DNA of 64,000 bases, taken from NCBI GenBank assembly GCA_963921195.1, contig OY992538.1, positions 53,000,852-53,064,851 on the forward strand, written 5' to 3'. The position numbers and the translations under genes are program-made. Positions 21,661 through 33,096 of this stretch are shown here, one piece after another (position 1 is the first letter of the stretch; each line of letters opens with the position of its first letter). This DNA is from Pegoplata infirma. Lineage: Eukaryota > Arthropoda > Insecta > Diptera > Anthomyiidae. A model generated the notes under the pieces. The model was not told where the DNA came from. It was given only the letters and a program-made list of their open reading frames with translations, and ran no database searches.

Positions 21661-22869
21661 CTGATTGGACAGTGAATTTATTTTGAGTGTACTTTTTGCG
21701 GTCATAGATTAATATTTCGTGCTGTTACAAACGAAATGATAATCTTAAATATACCCCCTGTCAGTAGAGTGGTATAAAAAATGCCTGAAGAGCCAAGGTT
21801 GTTGATCAAAAAAGCTTGCTGGTATCAGCAGAAAACTTTTTTTTTGGTAAAATTAGCTAATTTTGTGAAAATAATCGGATTATTTTGATAATAGCAAAAA
21901 ATGTTTATAAAATTAGCAGGCGGTTTTGCAGATATTACCACAGTTTACTTTCTTACTGTTTTTTTTATTTTCAGTGTACAATTAAAAAAAAAACTTGTTT
22001 AATTACTAGAAATAGATTAGTATTCCCATTTTACCAATAATCGACATCCTTGTTTTTTAACAAAAAGTTTTCTTGTTTTTTAACAAAAGTTTTCGAAATT
22101 TAAATTTTTTTTGTAATTTTAAATTTTTTTTTGTAATTTTACAACTTTTATTGTAAATTAACAAATTTTCAAGGTTTTTTTACAAAAAAAAATATAGTAA
22201 ATTCACGAGAATTTCTTGAAAGTTTTATTGGGTCAAAAAAGTTGTAAATTTACAAAATTATTGGTAAAAAGCTTGTAAAACTATAAAAAAAGCTTGTAAT
22301 TTTTTCTATGAATTCTCGTAGAATAGGAGGTAACAAAAAATGTAGTCAAGTCATGAAAACTCCTTGTAAGTTTAATCGCGTCAAAAAATTGTAAATTTAC
22401 TATTTTATTGGTAAAAAGCTTGTAAAATTACCAGGAATTATTAGTAAAAAGCTTGTAAAATTAAATGGAATTCTTGTCAAATAGCAGGCAGCAAAAAATA
22501 ATAATAACAAAGTTTTTCTTGTCATTTTATTAATGGAAGGGATGATTTGATTCCATTTATACCGCGTATTTTTTTATTTTGCAACACAGTGTGTGATTTT
22601 CTGGTATTATTTTTGTTAAATAAATTTTCTCTTTAGAGAATAAGAGCTTGTGCAGAACAATCACGGCACGCTGGACGATTGACGGGTAACACTAGGTACA
22701 TTTCCCTTGTGAGTTTTAATTAAATAAAGTTTAACTAAACTGTCATTCAAACTAAGTTTGAGCGACATATCAAAAAACTGCCCTTAAAAAACCACGTGGT
22801 TTTTGTTATAATAAAAAATAAAAATAACTAAAAGATTAAAAAACATTTTAAAAACACACAAAATAATGT
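21661..22869. repeat. Degenerate mini-me head and AGCTTGTAAAA-repeat region
   Basis: At 21,700-21,780 there is a decayed reverse mini-me head (TTACAAACGAAATGATAATC). From about 22,040 to 22,510 phrases such as GGTAAAAAGCTTGTAAAA and TTGTAAATTTACAA recur in both orientations. No gene is recognisable. CACGTGGTTTTTG near 22,792 is isolated. Confidence 0.4.
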
Positions 22870-22877
22870 ATTTAAAC

Positions 22878-23662
22878 TAGGGATGCGCGAGTGACACGAA
22901 TTATTTTTGATCACCCACAAACACGCGGAATCATTATTATTTCTCGTGAAAATTATTTTTACTCGCGTGAGTAATTTTTGTTTCGTGAGTTTGCGTGATT
23001 GCTGTCTGAAACAGAAAACATATAAGAAAATCTTCATCATATTGAATTTAGAGGGTAATTAATACAAAATTACAGGTTTGGCAACCGATACCCACCTAGA
23101 ATAACGGTATTTGGCTATTGTACCGCAACCAATAAAGTTATGGGCATTTTCAAAAGCGATTATGAAAGCTGATGAAATTTTTAGTATTTTAAATGTTTCA
23201 CTTCGTGTTTCTACAGGTTCGTTTTAGTTATATAGGCCAATACCGTTATAATACCGTTTTAAACGGTATTATAAAGGTATTGACCTCTATTTCGAAAACA
23301 AACCGGTAGAAAAACGAAGTGACGCATTTAAAGTACTAGAAATTTCATCAGCTTTAATAATCGCTTTTGAAAATGTATATTACTTCATTGGTTGCGGTAC
23401 AATAGCAAAATACCGTTATTCAAGGTGGGTATCGGTTGCCAACCCTGCAAAATTGTGATTAAAAAGGTTTTGTATGATTGTTTTTAGGAAATTAAATACT
23501 TTTTGTGCAAAAAAATCAAAGAAGTAAAATACAAATTTGTTAATTTCAATTTCGTGAGTCTTCGTGAGCATAATAATTGTAGTTACTAACGTGGTCGTGA
23601 GTGAACCTAAGCAGAAAAAAAATTTTGTGAGTGAGCAAAAACCACTCACGCACCCATCTCTC
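22878..23662. mobile_element. hAT-like MITE with 8-bp duplication, GAGTGA-rich
   Basis: The termini TAGGGATGCGCGAGTG and CACTCACGCACCCATCTCTC are imperfect inverted repeats. The direct repeat ATTTAAAC flanks both sides (22,870-22,877 and 23,663-23,670), an 8-bp duplication as expected for hAT. The interior has CGTGAGTGA-type motifs. A second hAT-like element is nested inside. Confidence 0.8.
23073..23447. mobile_element. 375-bp hAT-like foldback nested in a hAT-like MITE
   Basis: The ends CAGGTTTGGCAACCGATACC and GGTATCGGTTGCCAACCCTG are inverted. Flanks CAAAATTA and CAAAATTG are an 8-bp duplication with one mismatch. Inverted arms continue almost to the centre (AATACCGTTATAATACCG near 23,235). 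It shares the CAGGGTTGGC start with the element at 58,737. Confidence 0.8.
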
Positions 23663-23670
23663 ATTTAAAC

Positions 23671-24268
23671 ACATTGCGTATTAGAATTCAACACCAAAAT
23701 GTGTGTCTCAAAATATTTGGAGGTCAGCAGAATGTTATGGTCTCACTCGTTTACTTATTTTGTTTTTTTCATTTGCTAAACGTACTCTCTTTAACACAAC
23801 ACCGTTTTCAATCGAATTTTAGAAAATCGAAAATTTGAACAAAACTTGAAGATATTTTTATGCTAAAACGAGTTCATAGAGCTACACTTGGACCAAGGGA
23901 ATCAGGAAATGAAATGATTGTTTGGTTCTTCAAACAAAAAATGTTAGTACCTGCAAGGGATTCCAATCCCGAAATACCGAAAATTTTCAAAAACTCCCGG
24001 AATTCAAAATATGTATTTCGAAAATTCCTCGATACCGAAATCAGGATCCCGAGTACCGAGATTTAGAAAAATCTATTCTCAAAAGTTTCCATTGGAAGCC
24101 GTAGTAACCACAAAAGCTTAAATACCACAGTAAGTATTTATCGGAAGTACCAAAGCGTATCCCCTCGCCGAATCCACGTAACGAACTTCTAGGCGGAAAG
24201 TTTCTGATTTTTTTTTATTTATTGTGAAAGATTTTAAGAGTAAACTTTTTTCTTATTTTTTTAACATA
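23671..24268. other. Spacer without recognised features
   Basis: Short frames at 23,860-24,104 are low in complexity and overlap each other; nothing supports a protein. CCGAAATACCG/CGGTATTTCGG-like dyads occur near 23,970-24,050. Confidence 0.4.
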
Positions 24269-24276
24269 TACCAGGG

Positions 24277-24706
24277 TAGAGATTTGCGTGTGAGTGACTC
24301 ATTGCAATATTTTGTCTACTCACAATCACGTAAAACTGTTATTTATGCAAAAAATTTAAAAAATAAAATTTTAAAAAAACTAACAAAATTAAAAGAAAAA
24401 TTTTGAGTTTATCCAAATTTTACAAAGTTTTTTGGTTCTTTTGGTACAAAATTTTAAGTTTAGACAAATTTTAAAATTTTTTTTGTTGCTTTTTTTGGGG
24501 AATATGGAAATATGAAGGGAAATAAATCACGAAAACTCACAAAAAAATTTACTCACGCGTACTCACTCACGCAAAAATCTTACTCACAAACACTCACTCA
24601 CACAAGTTTTTTTTTTTACTCACAGTCACTCACAAGTAAATTGAGTAAATTGAGTTTCATTGAGTGAATCATGTAAATCACTAATCTGCTCATGTGCACT
24701 TCTCTA
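24277..24706. mobile_element. 430-bp hAT-like MITE, GTGAGTGA family
   Basis: The termini TAGAGATTTGCG and GTGCACTTCTCTA are flanked by the exact 8-bp direct repeat TACCAGGG (24,269-24,276 and 24,707-24,714). Inside are many ACTCACTCAC/GTGAGTGA units, as in 22,878-23,662. It is non-coding. Confidence 0.85.
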
Positions 24707-25317
24707 TACCAGGGTATACCAGATTGGCTTACAAGGGAAGTCTCCCTACTGTCATTCTCCGATCTTCATGGAATTGATTTTATTTTGTAGAGCAGGAAAA
24801 ATAATGGAACACGTAATTTTTTAAAGCGGCCCAAATTCATATTTAGGGGTTGCAAAGGAGGGGATAAGAAACGGCCATTTATCAGTTTTTTTGTGTTTAT
24901 CTCCTATATTTTTGCAAAGTAATCTAGTCATGATGCATAGCAAATGAAAGGTATTTGGAAAACCTATCTAAATGTACAGAGAACGTGTGCAAACATGCAC
25001 AACTTTAGGTCATATTGTGTAAAATACCCAAATTTTATGACATTTTTGTTAATAAGACAAAAAATATTTTCGTTTTTGGCACGTTGTTAGCAATACGAGA
25101 AAGGTCTTATATCTGATATAATCTGATACCAAAAATGTCTATGTTAATTTTGGATAATAATGCGTAAATCGTAAATAACTGAAAAAGCTCGTCTTCCCCC
25201 CAATACAAATCGACACCCCTAAACATTTTTTTGGGCAGCTAAAAAAAATACTTGTCTAACTAATTTTTGTTCTGATCCATATATCCAAATTTCATGAAGA
25301 TCGGAAGGTGACGTTAA

Positions 25318-26552
25318 CCTGCAGAAAATGTAATAAGTCGATGGTAGGTCAAGGGTCACGGATCACTATCAACCGGACCCAAAACACCTATCACAAAGTC
25401 GACCCCTTTCATATTAAAATGCCGATCACTTTAGTTATGGAATGGCACAGCCCCGGATATTTCACTAGTGATATGTCCCTTAGGAACACATCACAAATTT
25501 ACCTAGCATTTTTCGGAACTTACAAATTTTGCAAAACAAAAATATTCTAAAAGCGTTTTTAATGAATTTTTACTAAAAAAAACTCAAAAAATTCCCAATC
25601 ATTTTTGTAAGTCCCTTACAAGAGAAGTATCTCAACCCTTATGAACCGATTTGCCTGAAATTTAAAATAGATATAAATGAGACGATTTTAAGGTTGGGGT
25701 GTCTCGGCTTTTCGACCATATCAGTGTTTCAAAATTTCGTTGTCCCCTTATGAAACAATATGGACCTCCGGGAAAATTTCGATAACTCCTGAACTAACAG
25801 GAATATCCTCTAGAGCAAAAATACGTGTCGACTTAAATTTAATAAAGATTATTTCGTATTCATATGGAGATCGTAGATCTATGTCTTCGTATAAATACCC
25901 CCTAAAATTTACACATTTTCATGAAAAAAGTATTGAACGAAGCCAAACTTTTACACGGTTATGCCACCGTTGGATAGGTATTTCTTCTCATATGTAAACA
26001 TCATATAGTTCCTTAGAAAGAAATAGCGGAAAACCCCAAAAAACGATTTTTTCGCAATTTTTTTACCCCATGTTTTGAACCCCTAAATCCCCGATATGGC
26101 CGATAAGCCGAGACACCCCAACCTTAGAATTGTCTCTTTTATATGTATTTTACGTTTCATGCAAATCGGTTCATAAGGGTTGAGAAACTTCCCTTGTTAG
26201 AAAATTTTCGAAACTTTAAACATTTTTTAAACATTTTTTCTTCTTTAAAATACTTAATACTTATTCCAAAACTCAAAAAAACTTGTCAAAAAATGTTTAT
26301 GTCCGGGAAATTTTCCAAAAAAAAATTCGGATAAAATTTTTTACTGCAAAACGGAAAAAAATGTATCTGGGACTTAGAAAAATTTTAAATTTTGTTTGAG
26401 ACTTGGTAAAAATTAGAAGGTTTGGTGTGTGCTATTGTCTCCGGGCACGGGATAAGTTTTTTTGAGACAGTTTAGTGATAAGTCCATTTTGGTGATATGT
26501 CCCGTTTTCACCAGTCACCAGTTTCGGATCGAAAGACACGCTTTTCTGCAGG
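25318..26552. mobile_element. Middle element with CCTGCAGAAAA termini
   Basis: The left end CCTGCAGAAAATG and right end CTTTTCTGCAGG are inverted. They sit precisely where the outer Harbinger-like copy loses homology to its paralogue at 11,740. The duplication is not clean (GTTAA and GTAGG flanks), so the superfamily is left open. Confidence 0.65.
25619..26196. mobile_element. Inner Harbinger-like MITE, TTA duplication
   Basis: CAAGAGAAGT and ACTTCCCTTG are flanked by TTA at 25,616-25,618 and 26,197-26,199. Inverted arms of about 110 bp contain CAACCCTTATGAACCGATTT and GGTTGGGGTGTCTCGG with their complements at the other end. Confidence 0.8.
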
Positions 26553-26721
26553 GTAGGTAGACTTCCCTTGTAAGTCAAATTTAGCACTCCCACTTATATT
26601 TTCTAACAAATTTTTAAAAACTGTTGCAAATGGTGTAAAACAATTTGGGAAATACGCAATTTTTTTGCGTTCTTTTTTTTTAAGAGTAAACAAAACATAA
26701 ATAAAACAGCAACAAGCAAAA

Positions 26722-26800
26722 CAAGTGAGAGTGTTACATTCGGCTGTGACGAATCTTTTATACCCTCCAGCATGTTGAAAAATATAAAAAAAAATAAAAA
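26722..26800 (-). mobile_element. mini-me/DINE-like 3' tail, subfamily B
   Basis: The minus-strand tail is ...ATTCGTCACAGCCGAATGTA then ACACTCTCACTTG, ending at 26,722. The hairpin is recognisable. GGAGGGTATAAAAG precedes it. No head is visible. Confidence 0.6.
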
Positions 26801-26939
26801 ACTTCCAGGGGTGATTTTAGGGGCTTTGGCGGGAGCGATTTTGGCGGTGCGAGATACCTTCCATCTTGCGAAAAACGTTTAAAAATTAATTTATTTTGTC
26901 TCTTGCAGCAAAGTAATAAATTTTATCATAAATTAAACT

Positions 26940-27070
26940 ATTTTTTTATCCACGACCTTAAAAGGGGGCGGGAAGAAAAATTAAACATTTTCTAATACCC
27001 CGGGTCCAAGTGCGAGAACTTGATCAGGCATAAAAATGTTTAATTTTTTAACAAAAAATACCAAAAACAT
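26940..27070. repeat. Dispersed repeat shared with 1-120
   Basis: GGGGGCGGGAAGAAAAA, GGGTCCAAGTGC and ATAAAAATGTTTAATTTTTT parallel the left edge of the window in the same order. The GC hairpin is not complete here. Confidence 0.5.
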
Positions 27071-27179
27071 GTAAAAAATGGTGTTTTCATAGATTTGTTT
27101 ATTTTGAGTGAGTATACCCTCATACTGTGATTGGAGGGTACAAAAATTATGAATGAATAATAGGGTGGAGCAAGTTTAG

Positions 27180-27412
27180 CTGTTTATGATTTTTAAAAAC
27201 GTCGCGAATTTTTGCAAGGGATTTTCGCGAAAAAAATTTCACACTCAAAAAAAATTTTAAATTTTTATTTTTTATTTACAAAAATTACAAAAAAAAGAAA
27301 AGATCAAAATTGTTAATTTTTTTCACGTTAAAAAAAAAATACTATCCCTTAAAAAGGGCATTATGGAGGGTATTCATAGATTTGACCAAGTCGAATTTAA
27401 CTTTTCTATTTG
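27180..27412 (+). mobile_element. mini-me/DINE-like 3' portion, subfamily A
   Basis: GGAGGGTATTCATAGATTTG, ACCAAGTCGAATTTAAC and TTTTCTATTTG end at 27,412, next to the head of another family member. The upstream part has the usual TTTTTTCACGTTAAAAA. Confidence 0.65.
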
Positions 27413-27453
27413 TTTTTATTATACCCTACAGGTGTAGGGTATTTGTTTTTATT

Positions 27454-28201
27454 ATACCCTACACCTCAGTGTGGTACAGGGTATAATGTGTTTGTGCTGT
27501 ATTTGTAACTACCCGAAGTATTGGTCCTAGACCCACCTTTAAGTATATCGATCGATTTAGCGATGTCCGTCCGTCCCTCCGTCTGTCTGTCCATGTAAAC
27601 GGTGTAAACACTATACAGGTCGCAATTTTTAATCAATTGACTTGAAATTTAAATTTAATTCTTTTTTGGCCCAAGGACGAAGCCTATTGAAATTGGAAAA
27701 AATCGGTCCATATTTATATCTAGATCTAATACAAAGGTCCCCTGTAGTTTTGACTCAAATGACTCTAATAACCGCATTATAATATGTATCGTTTCAAAAT
27801 TTGGCAGGAATTCATTTTTCATCCACACAAATCATCATTCCGAATTTTTAAGTCGGACTAGTTTTTCTTGTTGCCCCCATACAAACCACCTTCCCGATTT
27901 TCACATAAATCTCTCAAATTTCATGAAAATAAAAAATATTTAATTAAAATTCTGTTTGTGTATGTTAAACGCGCCATGTGAAAGGCCCCATGTGAAAGTT
28001 TCGCCCGATATTCAGTTAAAGCGGTTTATTATCAACAAAAAGAAGCCTATTTCACTCAAACTTGTTTAGAGAGTGTTTTTTAAAGAGTTGACAAAATACA
28101 GATTTAATCGGTCCATGTTTGAACTTGTGACCCATTTTCCAGGAAACTCTGGTGTAGGGTATTATATGGTCGGTCTTGACCGACTATAATTTTCTTACTT
28201 G
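27454..28201 (+). mobile_element. mini-me/DINE-like element, subfamily C, 748 bp
   Basis: The head is ATACCCTACACCTCAGTGTG followed by GTACAGGGTAT. The core is ATCGATCGATTTAGCGATGT with GTCCGTCCGTCCCTCCGTCT. The body contains GAAATTGGAAAAAATCGGTCC, and the tail is a hairpin plus TATAATTTTCTTACTTG. A second copy is at 60,549-61,356. A short decayed start (27,421-27,445) precedes it. Confidence 0.8.
28169..28201 (+). other. 3' terminal hairpin of the subfamily C element
   Basis: GTCGGTC, loop TT, GACCGAC is a perfect 7-bp stem, then 17 bases to the terminal ACTTG. The same hairpin is at 61,324-61,339. A subterminal 3' hairpin followed by a short fixed tail is the hallmark of rolling-circle elements. 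Confidence 0.75.
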
Positions 28202-28775
28202 GTTTCTATTATTTTTGTTTAGTAGAATCGGGGTTTTTACGCTCTTCTTAAAAATTTAGTTTTTTTAAGATAACTGATTTTGAATATAAACCTTTTATTT
28301 ATACTTTTTTTCTAAATCAAAGTGTGAATTATATGACAATACACAAATAAATAATTTATTTCAATATTTAGGACAGGAAAATGATGCGATTACACAATAT
28401 TAAAAGATGTGCTTAATTTTTTTTTTTTTTTTCAATTTATTTGTTTAAAAAAAAATTAAGTTTAAACAGGTTTTCACTTTTGTTTTCATTTGCAATTTGG
28501 TTAACAATTTAAAATTATAATAATAAAAATAGCATTAAAAGATGTTAAATTTAAATACACGGGTTTGAATAACAATTAGTAGGAATTCTTAAAAAAAAAA
28601 CATTTACATTGCATCGGAAACCGTAAGGTGGGAGGATTATTGTTTATAATTTATTGATTGTTAATTTAAGAAATTGCTAACAGTTGTTAAAAATAAATTG
28701 CAAAAAAAAAAGTTTAAGTTATATTTGAGTTAAAGTTTTAACTTCCGTCCTCTATCGACAAAAAAATAGAACCAA
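28202..28775. other. AT-rich spacer, nothing recognised
   Basis: No element ends, RNA or coding frame. Long A and T tracts. Confidence 0.45.
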
Positions 28776-29306
28776 CAAGTAGAAAAGTTAAATTCGACTT
28801 TGCCGAAGCTATGAATACCCTCCACAATGCCTTTTTTAAAGGACAGTAAATTTTTAACGTGAAAAAATTAACAATTGTGATTAGAAATAATTTATTTTGA
28901 TTAAAAACTCTTTTTTTTGTCATTTAAAAACAAAAAAAAAAAAAATTTTAATGTTTTTTTTTAGTGTAAAACTTTTTTCGAGTGTAATGTTTTTTTACTG
29001 TAAAAATATTTCTGAGTGAATGCACAAAATATTGAATACACAACATATTGACATTTTTGTAAAAAACAACAAAATTTTTTTTTGAGTGTAAAATTTTTTT
29101 GAGTGTAAAATTTTTTAAGAGTGTAAAATTTTTTTCGAGTGTAATTTTTAAGTTACCAATGCTTTTAAAACAAGTTTAAAAAGCATTGATTTAAAACTAA
29201 ACAAGTTTGAAAAGCATTGCTAAGTTACCACCAATGCTTTTTAAACTTGTTTACCACGTGGCATTTAAGATGAACAAAATCTGAAATTCGGGGTTTTGCT
29301 TATAAC

Positions 29307-30833
29307 TAGGGATGAGATTTCCATGCAAATGCATGTTTTTAGTAGATAGCCTAAAAACGGTACACTTTACCATTTATTATTATTATTTTACCATTATCTC
29401 GGAAACTAAGCCAGATAGAGCAAAATGGAAGGCACATGTGTGGACCCTAATGGGCCCTAACTTTGGATCCAAAAAAGTTAGCATTCCCGAAAATTTTAAA
29501 ATGCTCATATCTCGGTAAATATCGCCGACACAACAAAAAGTCAAAAAGCATTTTTGTAGCTCTCAACACGTAGAAATAACCAAAAGCTCTCCGAGTAATA
29601 TTTTTGAAGTTATCGAGTTTTTTAATTCTCAAGACCCCAGTGATCCCCTAAAATTACGTATCTCAAAAACTAAGCAAGGTAGAGCGAAACGGACACAAAT
29701 TTTGAGATGAGATTTCCATGCAAATGCATGTTTTTAGTAGATAGCCTAAAAACGGTACACTTTACCATTTATTATTATTATTTTACCATTATCTCGGAAA
29801 CTAAGCCAGATAGAGCAAAATGGAAGGCACATGTGTGGACCCTAATGGGCCCTAACTTTGGATCCAAAAAAGTTAGCATTCCCGAAAATTTTAAAATGCT
29901 CATATCTCGGTAAATATCGCCGACACAACAAAAAGTCAAAAAGCATTTTTGTAGCTCTCAACACGTAGAAATAACCAAAAGCTCTCCGAGTAATATTTTT
30001 GAAGTTATCGAGTTTTTTAATTCTCAAGACCCCAGTGATCCCCTAAAATTACGTATCTCAAAAACTAAGCAAGGTAGAGCGAAACGGACACAAATTTTGG
30101 ATCAAAAACTATGACGATTTTTAAGAAACTAAACTAGGTCTAGGCCCATCGGGGTCTGGACCTATTGGGTCCGAACCCAATGGGGTCCTCAAATGTGTAA
30201 GAACTAAGTTCAAAAACAAAATCAGTTAACTAATTATTGGCAAAACATTTTTGCTAACTTTAGCAAAAAAATTGTGGGTTCAAATTCAGCAAATTTTCTT
30301 GTAGGTTTACAAGCTTTTTTTGCTAACATTACAGTTTTTTTTTTTTTTTTGGGTGTATCGACCAATTATCTTTCCAAATCAAGAAATTTCCGTTAAAATG
30401 GCATCGATTTGTTTTTGCATATTTTTGCATATTTTGGTAAAAATTCATATTTTTGCATATCTTGATATTAAATGCATATTTTGTGCATATTTGTAACTTT
30501 TAAGTGCATATTTTTTTATATTTTGACATAAATTAGCAAAAACACAAACTGAAATTTATTTTTTTTCAAAAACTATTTAAAATTTAAAATTTTTTTTTAC
30601 AGATTTTCTTTACTTTCTAAAAAAATCTTGCGATTTTAAATGTTACTATTTACTTAAAGCCGGCGTTATTTTGTGCTTTTTAAGAAGTTTTTCTTATGAA
30701 AACAAGATTTTTTTATGCACATTTTATTTTTTAGTGCATATTTTACGGTTTTTTAGTGCATATTTTGAATTTTTTTAGTGCATATTTAAAGCGCATATTT
30801 TCGATTTTTTAGTGCATGAAAATCTCATCCCTA
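29307..30833. mobile_element. hAT-like MITE with GCATATTT repeats
   Basis: The termini TAGGGATGAGATTTCCATGC and GCATGAAAATCTCATCCCTA are near-perfect inverted repeats. The flanks CTTATAAC and CTTATAAA (29,299-29,306 and 30,834-30,841) are an 8-bp duplication with one mismatch, inside the mini-me body. The interior holds a block shared with 10,680-11,160 and a right part of TTTTTGCATATTTTTGCATA type. Confidence 0.8.
29311..30099 (+). repeat. Perfect tandem duplication, 395-bp unit
   Basis: Bases 29,311-29,704 and 29,706-30,099 read identically to my eye. They start GATGAGATTTCCATGCAAAT and run to GAAACGGACACAAATTTTG. The second unit keeps the element's terminal sequence, so a terminus is now internal. 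This is either a very recent duplication or an assembly join of two haplotypes. Confidence 0.85.
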
Positions 30834-31021
30834 CTTATAAATTTTAAACCACTGAACCGATTGAGCTGAAATTCAATACCAAACAGACCTGGGGAACGGC
30901 AAAGATGCATGCCACGTTTCAGCAGTCTCATTATTGTCTTTCTAAAGTTATCGTGTTTTTTATTCGCGAAAAACCCTTGCCGAAAATTATTCTTTTGCTC
31001 ATAACTTTTGAACCACTGCAC

Positions 31022-31974
31022 TATAGGAAATTTTACCCATTTTTTTGGCCAAAAGTCAAAATTCAAATTTTTGCAAACATTATTTTTTTTACATTAATAT
31101 AAAAAAACTTAACAAAGTAAACAATTCTTTCTAAATTTTTATATTGATGTAGAATTGATGTACTGTCACTTTATCTGTATTTTTTCTTGCAATTTCTTAA
31201 TCAGTTATAAAAAAACGATTGAGTGCAGTGAATTTTGTGATTGCATCTAACAAAAGTTTTTATATTAAGAATTTATAGTTTTTAAAAACTAAAAAATGGA
31301 AAATAATGTCGAAGTTGAGTACTTTAATGATAAATAGTGAAATGTTAGTGAACTCATCTATTAGATCGATTTAATTGAAAAATTTGAAGTGACCTTAAGA
31401 TGAACTTATTGAAGTATGAATTGGAATTTTATTTTGACTTAAAAAAAATGATAGCATATGTTAGCTATAAAACCATAAAAGTTATCTAGGACAATCAATT
31501 ACCTTCCGAATTTATTAAATTTCAAGGTCGGATATGTGCAAACTTTTTTTAAAAACGCATTTTTCCAGGTGACTACTGAGTGCCAAATTCAGAGTTATTT
31601 AATACATGGCGAGAGAAACAAAACAAAGGTGGATAAGGAGCAGTGTTGCCACCAATGCAATTGGAAATTACACAAAAAACTATCCAAAATCTCACAAATT
31701 ACACAAAATTTTTTTATTTTGTCATTCTGTTTGTAACCCCTGGTCTGCACCTGATTTTTTTGGTGGCAATAAGCAATAACGTATGCAAAATGAACAAAAA
31801 AAGACGCTTTGCGTCTATTTTGATGAATTCCAAACAAAGATGGCGAACGATTTTTGATGTTTAATTGCCAGAAATAGCTGCTCAGAAAAATTGACAAGCA
31901 ACTATTGCAATAAAAATGTTGATGTTATGTCTAAGTATTTATATCAGTTGTGGACACTAAAATATCGAACACAG
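31022..31974. other. Spacer without recognised features
   Basis: Small overlapping frames near 31,536-31,897 lie on both strands and have no family resemblance that I can see. This stretch is less repetitive than its surroundings and could be older intronic sequence. Confidence 0.4.
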
Positions 31975-32235
31975 AGCTTAAAGTATATTAACATTATTGA
32001 TCCTTGATCAATTCTAAGACATTCTCTGAATTTTTGTCCGTCTGTCTGTATAAAACATACTGCAGTCCAAAATAAAAAAAAATCTAGACTCCTGAAGATT
32101 GGCACGAATTTGGCTTATGGTCATAGGTAGGCTCACAATCAGTTCGTAAATGAGCAAAATCGGTCCAGGTGGAAAAATGTTTCCCCTTGAAAAACTAAAC
32201 CAACCTCTGAAAAACGACATTTTTGAATGATTTTT
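31975..32235 (+). mobile_element. mini-me/DINE-like fragment
   Basis: ATTGATCCTTGATCAATTCTAAGACATTC is the core, followed by GTCCGTCTGTCTGTA at about 32,036 and a body (AAATCGGTCCAGGTGGAAAAA) shared with 13,236-13,330 in reverse and 60,320. Confidence 0.65.
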
Positions 32236-33096
32236 TTTATTTTTGATCAACAAATGAAACATTTTCATTCCGTCAGTCATTATAAAAAATAATTTTAATA
32301 ATGATAAAATGGTTTTGATATTGATATATGTAATTGTAATAATTAAGTGCAAAAATCGTTATAAATTAACTTGCCAACATTTATCGCGTGGGGGAAAGTG
32401 TCCTCCATAAGATATTGGATATTATAAAATATTGAATAACAATTTTCAGATTTCTGAATAGGGATTCTCCAAACCAATTTTTAATCTAAAAAATTTAAGA
32501 GCGTTGTTTTTTGACATCTATGTAAGTCATGAAGAAAATTAAGGCTTTAATAGTTCAAATATGCATGTTCGTCATTTATTTGGTAATCTAAATTTTTAAA
32601 GTCGATGTTATTAATGATTTTTTTAACCCACATTTCGATAAAATGATAAAAAAAAGTTGGAACTTTATTGAGGTAAAATTTCACAAAAATTACACAAAAA
32701 ATATCATTATCCAAAAATTATCCAAAGATTTTGAAATTGTCCCGTTTTTGGATAATTATTCAGAAAGTATTATAGAAAAATATTATGTAGGTAATTTATC
32801 AAGCTTTAATTTAAGCTTAATAGGGTCCAGATTGGGAAAATAATGAATGTGTTACGAGAGTCGATGTGGAAAATGAAAAAATTTATAGACATTTTCCAGA
32901 AAATTTTTAAAAAATATTTCCGAGTAGATTTTTTCCAAGTTAAATCATTAGAAATGTAAAAAAAGGTTCAGTAGTTTTTATTCAGTGATCAAATAATTTT
33001 TACAACAACCCAAACAAACAGTGGAATTTTTTAAGTACAGTAGAAAAAATCCACATTTTTTGACCTCCAATTCTTTTGACCACCAATTTTTTGTTA
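32236..33096. other. Spacer without recognised features
   Basis: The frame at 32,643-32,843 (66 codons) has no recognisable motif and is A/T biased. No element ends located. Confidence 0.4.

Larger units (their letters stand above)
24732..26570. mobile_element. Outer Harbinger-like MITE of a three-layer nest
   Basis: The ends CAAGGGAAGT and ACTTCCCTTG are flanked by TTA and TAA. The sequence to about 25,312 parallels 11,158-11,756 (GGCCCAAATTCATA, AAACATGCACAACTTT). The right terminus resumes only at about 26,555 because another element interrupts it. Confidence 0.75.
28776..31021 (-). mobile_element. mini-me/DINE-like element interrupted by a hAT-like MITE
   Basis: The tail starts at 28,776 (CAAGTAGAAAAGTTAAATTC, hairpin CGACTTTGCCGAAG) and the body runs to 29,306. 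The body resumes at 30,834 (CTTATAAATTTTAAACCACT) and stops near 31,021 (ACTTTTGAACCACTGCAC), without a head. The internal ACCAATGCTTTTTAAACTTG block at about 29,230 is intact. Confidence 0.75.

Noticed and set aside
23952..23985. tRNA-like TTCCAATCCC stretch
   Set aside because: No acceptor or anticodon stem could be paired around it.
29312..29913. Two identical 68-codon frames
   Set aside because: They lie in the 395-bp tandem duplication of a non-coding hAT-like MITE; the identity reflects recent duplication, not a gene family.
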